Below are positions 54,501-61,508 of a stretch of DNA of 62,329 nucleotides, in pieces. Within the stretch, counting starts at the first letter, position 1; every line of letters starts with the position of its first letter. Location: contig JAGNBV010000005.1 in assembly GCA_018004645.1 (NCBI GenBank), positions 1-62,329 on the forward strand, given 5' to 3'. This stretch comes from Bacteroidales bacterium (GTDB taxonomy: Bacteria > Bacteroidota > Bacteroidia > Bacteroidales > CAIWKO01). The notes beneath the pieces were generated by a model that saw only the letters and a list, made by a program, of their open reading frames with translations, was not told the DNA's origin and did not search any database. A program made the translations under genes and the position numbers.

Positions 54501-55256
54501 ATAATTTCTGAAAAAGAAGTAAGCGCTGCGGCCTGTGCCGAAGTGAGAAATCTGGCTTTGTTAACCGGCAAATTAGGTAAAAATGCCAGCGGAATTATTT
54601 GCTTAAAAGAAAAAAATAATTCGCAGGGCTTGTTTGATATGGGTATCAGCCCTAATTATGGCGTAGGCTCTGTGCCGGTAAATTCGCAGGAATATCAGTC
54701 GCAGATAATGGAAAAATGGCAACTTCCGAAGATGCCTGATACATCAGCGGGCAGTATTTATGAGCTTTTGCAACTGCACAAGCTGAAGAATATTTTTGTT
54801 TTTGGGGAAGACCCTGTGGGTTGTGCCTATGATAAGGAAGAGGTGAAAAAGTGGTTTGCCAACGCGTCTTTTGTTGTGGTGCAGGATTATTTTATGACCG
54901 AAACTGCAAAGGAAGCCAGCCTGATACTTCCGGCTTCATTTCCTTCCGAAACAGGCGGCAGTTTCTCCAATACCGGCAAGGTTCTTCAAAAGTTTGATGC
55001 GGCCCCGGTTATGAGTAACACCCCGGCTCATAATTCAATACAACAGTTAATAAACCTGAACAAAAAATTCGGTGAAGAGCAGGCAACCGATACGGTAGAT
55101 ATTATGATGGAAGCATTCAGCCTGCTGCCCGGAAAGCCTGATGGTACCCTGGCATTTTCATGCACTGCGGGTGCAGGGGAAAAACTTTTTGCCTATGGAT
55201 GTGATGTTTTGATAAAAATCTTTGATGAAGATTTTTCTAATAAAGTGAAAAATTGA
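51558..55256 (+). CDS. Fusion of ferredoxin domain, GltD-like FAD/NADPH reductase and NuoG-like iron-sulfur/molybdopterin-fold region
   Basis: 1232 residues, multi-domain. Residues 1-90: [2Fe-2S] ferredoxin (Cys37, 48, 51, 65). 100-180: two cysteine clusters (DCMGPCRQACPAG, CGRVCVRPCEVAC) as in GltD/NfnB. 195-510: FAD-binding VVGAGPGGLSAA, a second nucleotide site IGGGNTAMDCCRTARRFG followed by YRRTEKEMPA (NADPH-type arginines), and FACGDGVTGPATIIQAVAQ. 630-690: two [4Fe-4S] motifs (CILCSRCVRIC, CESCGMCISTC). 710 on: a [4Fe-4S] molybdopterin-family start (CNYCSLGC) and a molybdopterin-like domain. The Mo-ligand Cys/Sec position of formate dehydrogenases appears replaced (VNNIASFHYLGRED). Third gene of a soluble NuoE-HydB operon; candidate transhydrogenase or bifurcating enzyme. 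Confidence 0.82.
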   Translation: MSEKLNVILNGENVAGYKGETILQLSERLGVEIPTLCTDHRLEPYTSCYLCVVEVHGMLGLKPACSTMIDEGMRIDTHNSRVLKARKTALDLLLSNHYADCMGPCRQACPAGVDVQGYIALIEKGKYSDAVALIKETNPLPAICGRVCVRPCEVACRRNLLDEGHGVGIDYLKRFASDFDLSSGNKYKPEIKPTTGKKVAVVGAGPGGLSAAFFLQKEGHQVDIYEAAPKAGGWLRYGIPEYRLPNDLLQKEIDNITEMGVKIFYNQKLGENLSYKVLKYKYDAVILAVGSQAGTNIGCEGDDAANVFSGVDFLKAMELSGEKFDFSGKTVGVIGGGNTAMDCCRTARRFGAEKVYVIYRRTEKEMPANPIEVHESKLEGVEYLFLTAPIKVNKDDKGRIASISCIKMELGEPDASGRRRPIPVQGSEFDISMDYALAAIGQKTMVGFLDDVNATTDAGELKVTKWGDIDADPLTLQTGIQSVFACGDGVTGPATIIQAVAQARTAARSCHLFLSGQVIRPENQEFLSKRENFKKQVPEDYASKYEKQLRQEMPTIDPGQRINFNEVELGYENENVAWQEAQRCFECGCTAYYECKLKKYATEYGADQKKFEGGFNEFQVDFRHPFIEIDNNKCILCSRCVRICHDVVGAAALGLVNRGFKTFVAPEMGAPLLETLCESCGMCISTCPTGAITENVPFKPGPFKTESFQTVCNYCSLGCAMEVHHKNSYVIKVKGVNGTANASGNICRYARFGYKYYNDNQRLTKPLLKVSGQFKEIDFDQAYSIIAEKIKSVQAVENAFFAGARLTNEEMFLIQKLARKGASVNNIASFHYLGREDGLRKMADKNVPFEALVQASKIWLMGSEISRDNAVLGFAINQQHLNNKMPVINITVNACSVMGHKVDETIRINDYYSFIRAVNHYLVKSGKQNMMFVNDNCTDFDKFRQELMSEDYRTLVARACGDASLIESFGDSFNEQMNAVLIISEKEVSAAACAEVRNLALLTGKLGKNASGIICLKEKNNSQGLFDMGISPNYGVGSVPVNSQEYQSQIMEKWQLPKMPDTSAGSIYELLQLHKLKNIFVFGEDPVGCAYDKEEVKKWFANASFVVVQDYFMTETAKEASLILPASFPSETGGSFSNTGKVLQKFDAAPVMSNTPAHNSIQQLINLNKKFGEEQATDTVDIMMEAFSLLPGKPDGTLAFSCTAGAGEKLFAYGCDVLIKIFDEDFSNKVKN

Positions 55257-55293
55257 ATTATTTGGTAATCAGTAATTTATAAATAGTAACACT

Positions 55294-56169
55294 ATGATAA
55301 ATTTTATTTCGCTATCGGTAAAATGCCCTTTGTGCGGAAAATCATTGATGGATAAGGAGCACAAGGTGGATAATGAGCCTGGAATTAAAATGGCAGTAGA
55401 AGCTGAACAGGGAAGGGGGATAATGATTATGAGCAGTATTTACGGCAGTTATAATTACATTACCGATGTTATCTTCGGTGACCAGGAAGTGGTTACGTTT
55501 AGTTGTCCGCATTGCACAGGAAAACTAAGTAAAAATGATGCTTGTGAACTCTGCGGAGCGCCTATGGTGCCGCTAATTCTGAAAATGGGAGGGAAGGTCA
55601 GTTTTTGTTCGCGGAAAGGATGCCAGAATCATAATGTGGAATTTAATGACCTGGCCGATGCGTTAAAAAGATTTTATGAGGAATATGGGATAAAAGTGTA
55701 TAATGCCACTCCTGAGCACATACATTTGCGTAAGGAACAGCATCCCGCAGAGGATACTGATGACCATAAAGAGATCATCAGGAATGGCTCTTTTTTAAGG
55801 GCTTATTGTCCGCATTGCCGAAAATCTCTGATAGAAGACGATATGTTGAAACTAAAAGTCATACGCAAAGGAGTGAACCCGGGTTATATTTTTTTAAGCC
55901 CTTACCTAAATGTTTTTTCTTCAAAATCTACGGTTTTTCTGCCGGAGGAAGAAATACTTGGCGATGTCCGTTGTTTTCATTGTGATAAAAGTTTGCTGGT
56001 GGAAAACAAAAAATGTGACCGTTGTGGCACCGCTATTGCAAAAATCATTGTCAGCGCACGCACAAAGATGATAGATTTTTATATCTGTTCCAGAAAAGGA
56101 TGCACCTGGCACGGTCTTAATGAAGAGGATATGAATGATATTCGAATGGAGGATAGCATAGAATGGTAA
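55294..56169 (+). CDS. Internally duplicated zinc-ribbon protein of unknown function
   Basis: 291 residues that repeat one architecture twice. First half: CPLCGKSL (about residue 9), CPHCTGKL with CELCGAP (about 67-90), CSRKGCQNH. Second half: CPHCRKSL (about 171), CFHCDKSLLVENKKCDRCGT (about 226-245), CSRKGCTWHG. Each half thus has three CxxC-type knuckles and a CSRKGCxxH motif, suited to Zn or rubredoxin-like Fe. No family recognised. It lies between the redox fusion and a rubrerythrin-like gene in one transcription unit. Confidence 0.65.
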   Translation: MINFISLSVKCPLCGKSLMDKEHKVDNEPGIKMAVEAEQGRGIMIMSSIYGSYNYITDVIFGDQEVVTFSCPHCTGKLSKNDACELCGAPMVPLILKMGGKVSFCSRKGCQNHNVEFNDLADALKRFYEEYGIKVYNATPEHIHLRKEQHPAEDTDDHKEIIRNGSFLRAYCPHCRKSLIEDDMLKLKVIRKGVNPGYIFLSPYLNVFSSKSTVFLPEEEILGDVRCFHCDKSLLVENKKCDRCGTAIAKIIVSARTKMIDFYICSRKGCTWHGLNEEDMNDIRMEDSIEW

Positions 56170-56189
56170 TAATATAAAACAATAATGTT

Positions 56190-56645
56190 ATGATAGAATT
56201 TAAAACAGTTGATGAAATACTTGATTTTGCAATTACTGCAGAACAAGAGGCCGTTGAGTTTTACACTAAACTGGCAGATAGTACTACAAATTCTCAGATG
56301 AAAACCGTTTTTGAGGAATTTGCTCAGGAAGAAATGGCTCATAAAGCCCGGTTACTGGATGTAAAACAAACCGGCGTTCTGGAGTCAAGCAAAGAAAAAG
56401 TCTTAGACATGAAAGTGGCTGATTATATTGCCCGTGTAAATGTTTCAAGCGAAATGATGTATTCCGATGCGCTGGTAGTTGCCATGAAAAAAGAAAAAGC
56501 AGCCTTTAAGCTCTATATGGCATTATCGGAGAGAGCTGCCAATACCGAAATGAAATCCTTGTTTTTATCGCTGGCCCAGGAAGAATCAAGGCATAAACTA
56601 CGTTTTGAACTGGAATATGATGAGTATGTGCTGAGGGATAACTGA
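56190..56645 (+). CDS. Rubrerythrin-like (erythrin) diiron ferritin-fold protein
   Basis: 151 residues forming a four-helix bundle with two related pairs: AEQEAVEFYTKLA with EEMAHKARLL, and KEKAAFKLYMAL with EESRHKLRFE. The E...ExxH pattern occurs twice, as expected for a diiron site. There is no C-terminal rubredoxin domain. Rubrerythrins reduce peroxide with electrons from NADH through rubredoxin-like partners, so its position 20 nt after the zinc-ribbon gene and behind an NAD(P)H-linked redox operon suggests an oxidative-stress link. Confidence 0.8.
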   Translation: MIEFKTVDEILDFAITAEQEAVEFYTKLADSTTNSQMKTVFEEFAQEEMAHKARLLDVKQTGVLESSKEKVLDMKVADYIARVNVSSEMMYSDALVVAMKKEKAAFKLYMALSERAANTEMKSLFLSLAQEESRHKLRFELEYDEYVLRDN

Positions 56646-56656
56646 AAGATAAGCGA

Positions 56657-56684
56657 TTAGGGGATTAGTCTGTTAGGTGGTTAG
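56657..56684 (+). repeat. Short TTAG array with 8-nt period
   Basis: TTAG recurs at 56657, 56665, 56673 and 56681, with variable flanks (GATTAG, GATTAG, GTTAG, GTTAG). Directly precedes the heptad arrays. Confidence 0.5.
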
Positions 56685-56725
56685 GTTTTTATACTTTTTC
56701 TTTTCAGTTTTTTCTATTTGACTAT

Positions 56726-56767
56726 AAGTAGCAAGTTGTAAGTAGCAAGTAGCAAGTAACAAGGAGC
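56726..56767 (+). repeat. Six heptad units AAGTNNN (plus orientation)
   Basis: AAGTAGC, AAGTTGT, AAGTAGC, AAGTAGC, AAGTAAC, AAGGAGC, phase-locked at 7 nt. Confidence 0.75.
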
Positions 56768-56783
56768 ACAATACAAAGAACTA

Positions 56784-56830
56784 ACTTCCCACTTCCCACT
56801 TTCAACTTTCAACTTTCAACTTTCAACTTT
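56784..56830 (-). repeat. Six to seven heptad units AAGTNNN (minus orientation)
   Basis: Read on the minus strand: AAGTTGA four times, then AAGTGGG twice, then AAGT. The same AAGT core as the array 16 nt to the left, but inverted. Confidence 0.75.
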
Positions 56831-56846
56831 CTTCTACTTCCTGCTC

Positions 56847-57260
56847 CTATTCTCCAATAATCTTTATCAATACCCTTTTTCGTCTTCTCCCGTCGAATTC
56901 GCCGTAGAAGATGGCTTCCCATGGGCCAAAGTCTAATTGTCCATTTGTTATAGCAACAACAACTTCGCGACCCATTACCTGACGTTTTAAATGGGCATCT
57001 CCATTATCTTCGCCGACATTATGGTGGTAACCATCGCGGCTGTATGGCGCCAGTTTTTCGAGCCATTCCAGGTAATCTTTATGCAGGCCGGATTCGTTAT
57101 CGTTGATAAACACGCTGGAGGTGATATGCATGGCATTTACCAGGCAGAGGCCTTCTTTTATGCCGCTCTCGCGTACAGCCTGCTGCACATCCGGTGTGAT
57201 GTGAATAAATTGATAACGTTTTTCGGTGTTGAACCAGAGTTCTTTACGGTAAGATTTCAT
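56847..57260 (-). CDS. YjbQ family (UPF0047) protein
   Basis: 137 residues, complete: [16 protein letters not shown], a histidine/acid patch [20 protein letters not shown] and [15 protein letters not shown], ending in [10 protein letters not shown]. The conserved His/Asp/Glu suggest a metal site. E. coli YjbQ shows weak thiamine-phosphate synthase activity in vitro; the true role is open. It lies opposite the redox operon. Confidence 0.87.
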   Translation of the reverse strand: MKSYRKELWFNTEKRYQFIHITPDVQQAVRESGIKEGLCLVNAMHITSSVFINDNESGLHKDYLEWLEKLAPYSRDGYHHNVGEDNGDAHLKRQVMGREVVVAITNGQLDFGPWEAIFYGEFDGRRRKRVLIKIIGE

Positions 57261-57708
57261 TGTTATAATTTAATTTGATGTTTACAAGTCATTCATTATT
57301 GTTACTGTCGGGGTGACTGCGCGCAATGCCAATGCTGTGGCCAGTCACCCCGACAGTCGGTTTGCTGGTGGCTTTCTGTAGTTTTTCAAAGAGGCGCATG
57401 GCGTGTATTTGTCATTAGTTGAGGTTTATTATTTCTTTAAAATGTACACTTCAAATGTACGTATTTATTATAAAATTGCCAAGACGGAATAATACTTTTT
57501 CCTAATCCAAAACACCACATTCACCAATCTCCATGCACAAACATCCGGTTCGTTTTATCGTATTATAAACAGACATAAAATTGACTGAAAACAATCCATT
57601 GACAGGAAGATAAATTTTTAATATTTTATTAGTTAAATTACTTGAATTGATTGAAAAAATTCCTTAAATTTAATGTTACAAATTGATTATGAATTAAAAA
57701 CCAGAAAT
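57261..57708. other. Intergenic region with a long inverted repeat
   Basis: About 450 nt without a gene. Contains the 16-bp inverted repeat at 57304-57357. TAAATTTA (57666-57673) is a weak -7-like site before the membrane-protein gene. Confidence 0.45.
57304..57357. repeat. Perfect 16-bp inverted repeat
   Basis: ACTGTCGGGGTGACTG (57304-57319) and CAGTCACCCCGACAGT (57342-57357) with a 22-nt spacer. It is GC-rich in an AT-rich region and lacks a T run, so it does not look like an intrinsic terminator. Confidence 0.8.
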
Positions 57709-58422
57709 ATGAATACGATCAGAAACAAAATACTTCAAATTATTACAGCCATATATGGAGTTCTGTATTTTATTGGCTTCATTATTCCTTTTTTTACCGG
57801 AGAAATGTCGCTTTCAAATTCGGAGGATATGACAGTTCTCATTGCATTTCTTTTCTTTTTATGTGGGTTTATAATTTCATGGTTCAACGAAAAGATAGGG
57901 GGCTACCTGCTTCAGGCATGGGTTGTGCTGATTTGGGCACTGGGGTTGTTTTTCTGGCCCGATGCAGACATGGCGATGCTTCTTGCAGTGCCCGTTCTTG
58001 TGATTGGTGTATTCCTGAACAGAAAATTCTGCCTGAAGTATTGTAATTACGCACCAGGCACTCAAAAAGACTGGAAAAATACACTTCAGCTTTTTTTGTA
58101 TAACTATGCAATTCTGTATTTATTAGTTGCTGTTAGTGATCTTATACATGGTAAAAACTCAGATTATCTCAGTATGCCATCCATTTTATTCCCTGTATTA
58201 TTAGTACTTTTTATTGCCGGAGTTGCCTTGTCATACAGGAAGGAATTGATTGCAGGGATACTATTCCTTGTATGGTATATTATTGTGATTCTCGGTTCGG
58301 TGTTTTATTTTGATTTTTATAATACAGGGCCATGGTTTGTTTTTGGCATAACTATTTTACTCCATGGCATACTATATTTGGTTTATCATTTTAAATTTAA
58401 AACCAGGAAAAGCAATGGGTGA
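57709..58422 (+). CDS. Polytopic membrane protein of unknown function
   Basis: About 237 residues from ATG 57709 (the open frame starts at 57673). Seven or eight hydrophobic segments, roughly at 10-30, 40-58, 70-85, 90-108, 140-158, 175-190, 195-215 and 218-235. No motif or family recognised. Stop overlaps a possible small downstream frame. Confidence 0.6.
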   Translation: MNTIRNKILQIITAIYGVLYFIGFIIPFFTGEMSLSNSEDMTVLIAFLFFLCGFIISWFNEKIGGYLLQAWVVLIWALGLFFWPDADMAMLLAVPVLVIGVFLNRKFCLKYCNYAPGTQKDWKNTLQLFLYNYAILYLLVAVSDLIHGKNSDYLSMPSILFPVLLVLFIAGVALSYRKELIAGILFLVWYIIVILGSVFYFDFYNTGPWFVFGITILLHGILYLVYHFKFKTRKSNG

Positions 58423-58660
58423 TAATGCATTGTACGACTTTTTTGAAAATGAGCGCCAGGATATGATTTTGTATTTCTGCATGAGTGAAAAATGTATGGA
58501 TGGACAGTTGAACTTTTCCGACTTTGTCGTTCGGGCGGGCAGGACATCAGTATGTGTTGTCTCTGCGAGTTGGCTGTTACCTCTTCATTTGACTCGCCAT
58601 GTAGCAGAACCGGATCGTTATACTCAAATAAAAAAATATTTTATTAACTCAAATAATTGA
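58415..58660 (+). CDS. Small hypothetical protein, doubtful
   Basis: 82 codons beginning at an ATG that overlaps the stop of the membrane-protein gene. Acidic start (MGDNALYDFFENERQDM), then a Ser/Val/Leu-rich middle and a basic tail. No family, and the frame contains an imperfect inverted repeat (GCGAGT...ACTCGC). Coupled position is the only support for it being real. Confidence 0.3.
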   Translation: MGDNALYDFFENERQDMILYFCMSEKCMDGQLNFSDFVVRAGRTSVCVVSASWLLPLHLTRHVAEPDRYTQIKKYFINSNN

Positions 58661-58667
58661 ACTTAAA

Positions 58668-59077
58668 ATGAAACTAAAAATTTTCAAAAAATATTTTATA
58701 CTGCTGTTGACGTTTTTTTTTGTGTGATCACCTCGTGCATTTCATTTAAAAAACCGAAGCCGATTCCGGAAGATAAAAAAGCTTTTATTGGTTTATGGGT
58801 TGCACAAAACGGATTTATAATAGATATCAAATCGCAGGGTACTGCTGATGTTACAAACAACCGATATACTGGAAACCCATATAACGACACTTTGAACATA
58901 GGAGTCACGCCTGAATATGCAAAAAATATGTTTGTCAATTTTAGAGGTGACAGTATACTTATTATCCATCAACCGACGGTCCTTGCACGAGAATACCATA
59001 TAAATAAAAACCCATTTCAGGATGGAGATACATGTAAAATGATTTTAAATGGAGTATTACTCATCAAACAAAAATGA
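58668..59077 (+). pseudogene. Lipoprotein gene interrupted by a frameshift at a T9 run
   Basis: ATG 58668 starts a lipoprotein signal peptide (MKLKIFKKYFILLLTFFF) that meets a stop right after nine T residues (58713-58721). The following frame continues without a start problem as VITSC-ISFKKPKP, that is a lipobox with its cysteine, and runs to 59077. One extra T (T10) would join the two into a normal 137-residue lipoprotein. The mature part (WVAQNGFIIDIKSQGTADV and later strands) looks like a small beta barrel/lipocalin-like domain. It could be a mutation, a sequencing error, slippage or phase variation. Confidence 0.65.
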
Positions 59078-59161
59078 ATAACAACCATAGAAATAAAACA
59101 ATTTTTCATAAGAACATGTCCATTTTATATATAATAAAACAAAAATTTAAACCGTGCAATT

Positions 59162-60077
59162 ATGAAAACAATAATTATTCTTTTAGCGGTACTTGTATCT
59201 TTTGTATTAAGGACTCAAGGCCAAACCGTCACTGATTATGACGGTAATGTTTATGACACGGTGGTGATAGGCAATCAGGTTTGGTTAAAACAAAACCTGA
59301 GAACTACGCATGATAATACTGGATTTCTGATACCCAATGTCGCCGACAGCACAGCATGGGCGAACCTTTCGTCATGGGGAAGATGTTATTACAACAACGA
59401 TTCATCAGCATACGATTCAGTGTATGGGCCTTTATACAATTGGTATGTTGCTGATAATCCTGATGTTTGTCCTGTAGGCTGGCATGTGGCGTCAAATGCT
59501 GAATGGCAGGCTGCTGAAACTTTTCTTGGAGGAGCAATGGTAGCAGGAGGCAAAATGAAAGAAGCGGACACGATTCATTGGGCTGGTCCAAACACTTCGG
59601 CAACAAACAGCAGTGGTTTTACGGGACTTCCGGGTGGTGGTCGCACTAATACCGGTAATTTTCAATTTATCCGCGAAAACGGCCTCTGGTGGACGTCCAC
59701 TTCATACAATTCTTCCAACGCCTGGGGATTATATATGTGGTATTTAAGCCCGGGAGTTGAGCATGATCCCGTTTCAAAGAAATATGGAGTAAGCATACGC
59801 TGTATGAAGGATGGCAATAACGGCATTGAAATTATAAAAGATGCCGGAGAATGTAAAATAACCCCAAACCCTGAGAAAAACATAATCACAGTTGATTTTG
59901 GGGAAAATCAAAGATTTATTATGCAGGTCTATAATACTAGTTGGAGAATGCGTGATAGTCAAAGAATTTAATCACAGCATAAATGTTGTTGACATTAGTT
60001 CTCTGCCAGGCGGCACTTATGTGGTTAAACTGATTGGGGAAATGAATATTGCTATAAATATTCTTCTCAAAGAATAA
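59162..60077 (+). pseudogene. FISUMP-domain secreted protein with frameshifted T9SS sorting domain
   Basis: Signal peptide to about residue 20 (RTQGQ), then the Fibrobacter-succinogenes major paralogous (FISUMP) domain: DYDGNVYDTVVIGNQVWLKQNLRT, YNWYVADNPDVCPVGWHVAS, GFTGLPGGGR, WTSTSYN, GVSIRCMKD. After PNPEKNIITVDFG the T9SS type A signal begins, but a single extra base around 59941 shifts the frame and ends the protein at 59971. The second half continues in another frame to 60077 (ECVIVKEF, LPGGTYVVKL). As read, the product would lack its sorting signal. Confidence 0.75.
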
Positions 60078-60098
60078 TTAATGCGAGACAGTTTTGAT

Positions 60099-60314
60099 TT
60101 AAGCAAAATACTTCCTCTTAAACCAGAAAGCCACGTTTACCAGTCCTATCATCACGGGTACTTCAACTAAAGGCCCTATGACGGCAGCAAATGCTTCGCC
60201 AGAGTTCATGCCGAAAATTGCAATGGCAACGGCAATAGCCAGTTCGAAATTGTTGCTGGCAGCAGTAAATGAAGGTGTCACCGTCTGGACCTATTTGGCG
60301 CCAGTTTTCCTCAT
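60099..60314 (-). pseudogene. Acr3 arsenite transporter, C-terminal fragment
   Basis: The last 60 residues ([21 protein letters not shown] to the end) nearly repeat the C-terminus of the acr3 copy at 61509. Twelve codons further upstream still align (MRKTGAK-stop-VQTVTP against [15 protein letters not shown]) but contain a TAG, and the similarity ends near 60314. DNA identity with the other copy is roughly 80 percent, so this is an old paralogous fragment rather than a recent duplication. Confidence 0.8.
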
Positions 60315-60420
60315 AAAACATAAAAGCTTTACCGGAGATGAATTACAACCCAGATAAATAATAACCGTCGTGAGGCAATTGCGGTTGACTTCACTTTTTT
60401 TTCATAATAAATTCTTAAGA

Positions 60421-60449
60421 TTGTTTTAATTAAAAAAATACTATTTTTG
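60421..60449 (+). promoter_or_regulatory. Promoter of the YD-repeat-like protein gene
   Basis: TTG (60421-60423), 18 nt, TATTTTTG (60442-60449). Start near 60456, which supports the ATG at 60474 rather than the upstream start at 60447. Confidence 0.65.
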
Positions 60450-60473
60450 TGTTATTATCTTAAACGTGAACAT

Positions 60474-61409
60474 ATGAGAACAAAAATTATTTTCAGCGCA
60501 TTATATATCCTTTTTTTTACCGGCCAAACAGTTTTTTCACAATGTAAAATACCCACCGACCTTCAGAATGAAGGCCTATTAGGTAAGGTAAAATCCATGA
60601 CGACAAAAAGCTATCAAAGTAATGAGCCAAACAAGACACCCACTGTATCTGAAACATTTCTTTATGATAGCGGAAAAAAAACATTTAATAAGTCTGGCTA
60701 TTATTTGGAAAATATTAGGTACGACAAAAGCGGTGTGGTTTCTAAGCATGAGAAATATGATTACGACGCAAATGGCCACCTCGTGAAAATCATCGGTATA
60801 GATAAACAAGGTGTTGAACATATTATAAAAACATTTCAAATTGATAATACAGGAAAGAGAATAGGCCGCAATGATTATTACTGGAATGGCAAAATTTCTG
60901 ATTCTACCAGTTTGAAATGGGATTCCAAGGGTAATTTGATATGGATTATTGATGCCAATCCTGAAAAAAAAACGGTTGAAAAAATTGAAAAAAGATGGTA
61001 CGATGATAAGGATAATATTATTGAGCGTAGTTATGAAATGCAATATGATGGTTTTTTAGAGAAATATTCTACACGAAAATACAAATACAACCAGGATGGG
61101 AATATGATCGAACAGGTTGAATATAATAGGGATAGTATTGCCAAGTATTGGTACACTTGGGTATATTCTAATAAGTATGATTTTGTGGAGAATTATTATT
61201 ATTCAGAAGACGGAAAAAAACCGGCCAAGCCTGTCAGTACCACACGATATGACTATGACGACAAAGGAAATATTTTGGAAGAATCAGGCCAGGATGGCGT
61301 AAAAAAAAGTATTTATGTTTATGATAGTTATGGCAACTGGACAAAAAAGACTTTTTTAGAAAACAATAAAACTACATATATTGAAGTTCGTAGTTTTGAG
61401 TATTATTGA
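60474..61409 (+). CDS. Secreted YD/RHS-repeat-like protein
   Basis: 311 residues from ATG 60474 with a signal peptide (MRTKIIFSALYILFFTGQTVFSQ). The mature part is made of 20-25-residue repeats with the Y/W-D-x-x-G-N pattern (YDYDANGHLVKI, WDSKGNLIWI, YNQDGNMIEQ, YDYDDKGNILEE, YDSYGNWTKK), as in RHS/YD-repeat beta shells. No toxin or core domain is present, so a stand-alone surface or periplasmic repeat protein is likely. It sits between the two acr3 fragments. Confidence 0.75.
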   Translation: MRTKIIFSALYILFFTGQTVFSQCKIPTDLQNEGLLGKVKSMTTKSYQSNEPNKTPTVSETFLYDSGKKTFNKSGYYLENIRYDKSGVVSKHEKYDYDANGHLVKIIGIDKQGVEHIIKTFQIDNTGKRIGRNDYYWNGKISDSTSLKWDSKGNLIWIIDANPEKKTVEKIEKRWYDDKDNIIERSYEMQYDGFLEKYSTRKYKYNQDGNMIEQVEYNRDSIAKYWYTWVYSNKYDFVENYYYSEDGKKPAKPVSTTRYDYDDKGNILEESGQDGVKKSIYVYDSYGNWTKKTFLENNKTTYIEVRSFEYY

Positions 61410-61508
61410 TAAACCAGGCGACCATGGCATTCATAATAGCATTTGTTTGTGCTTTAAACATACTTGATTTATCTTGAATGAAGATGACATGTTTTTGATC
61501 TTAACAAA

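Noticed and set aside
56726..56830. Heptad arrays considered as a CRISPR array
   Set aside because: The units are 7 nt with no unique spacers, and there are no cas genes.
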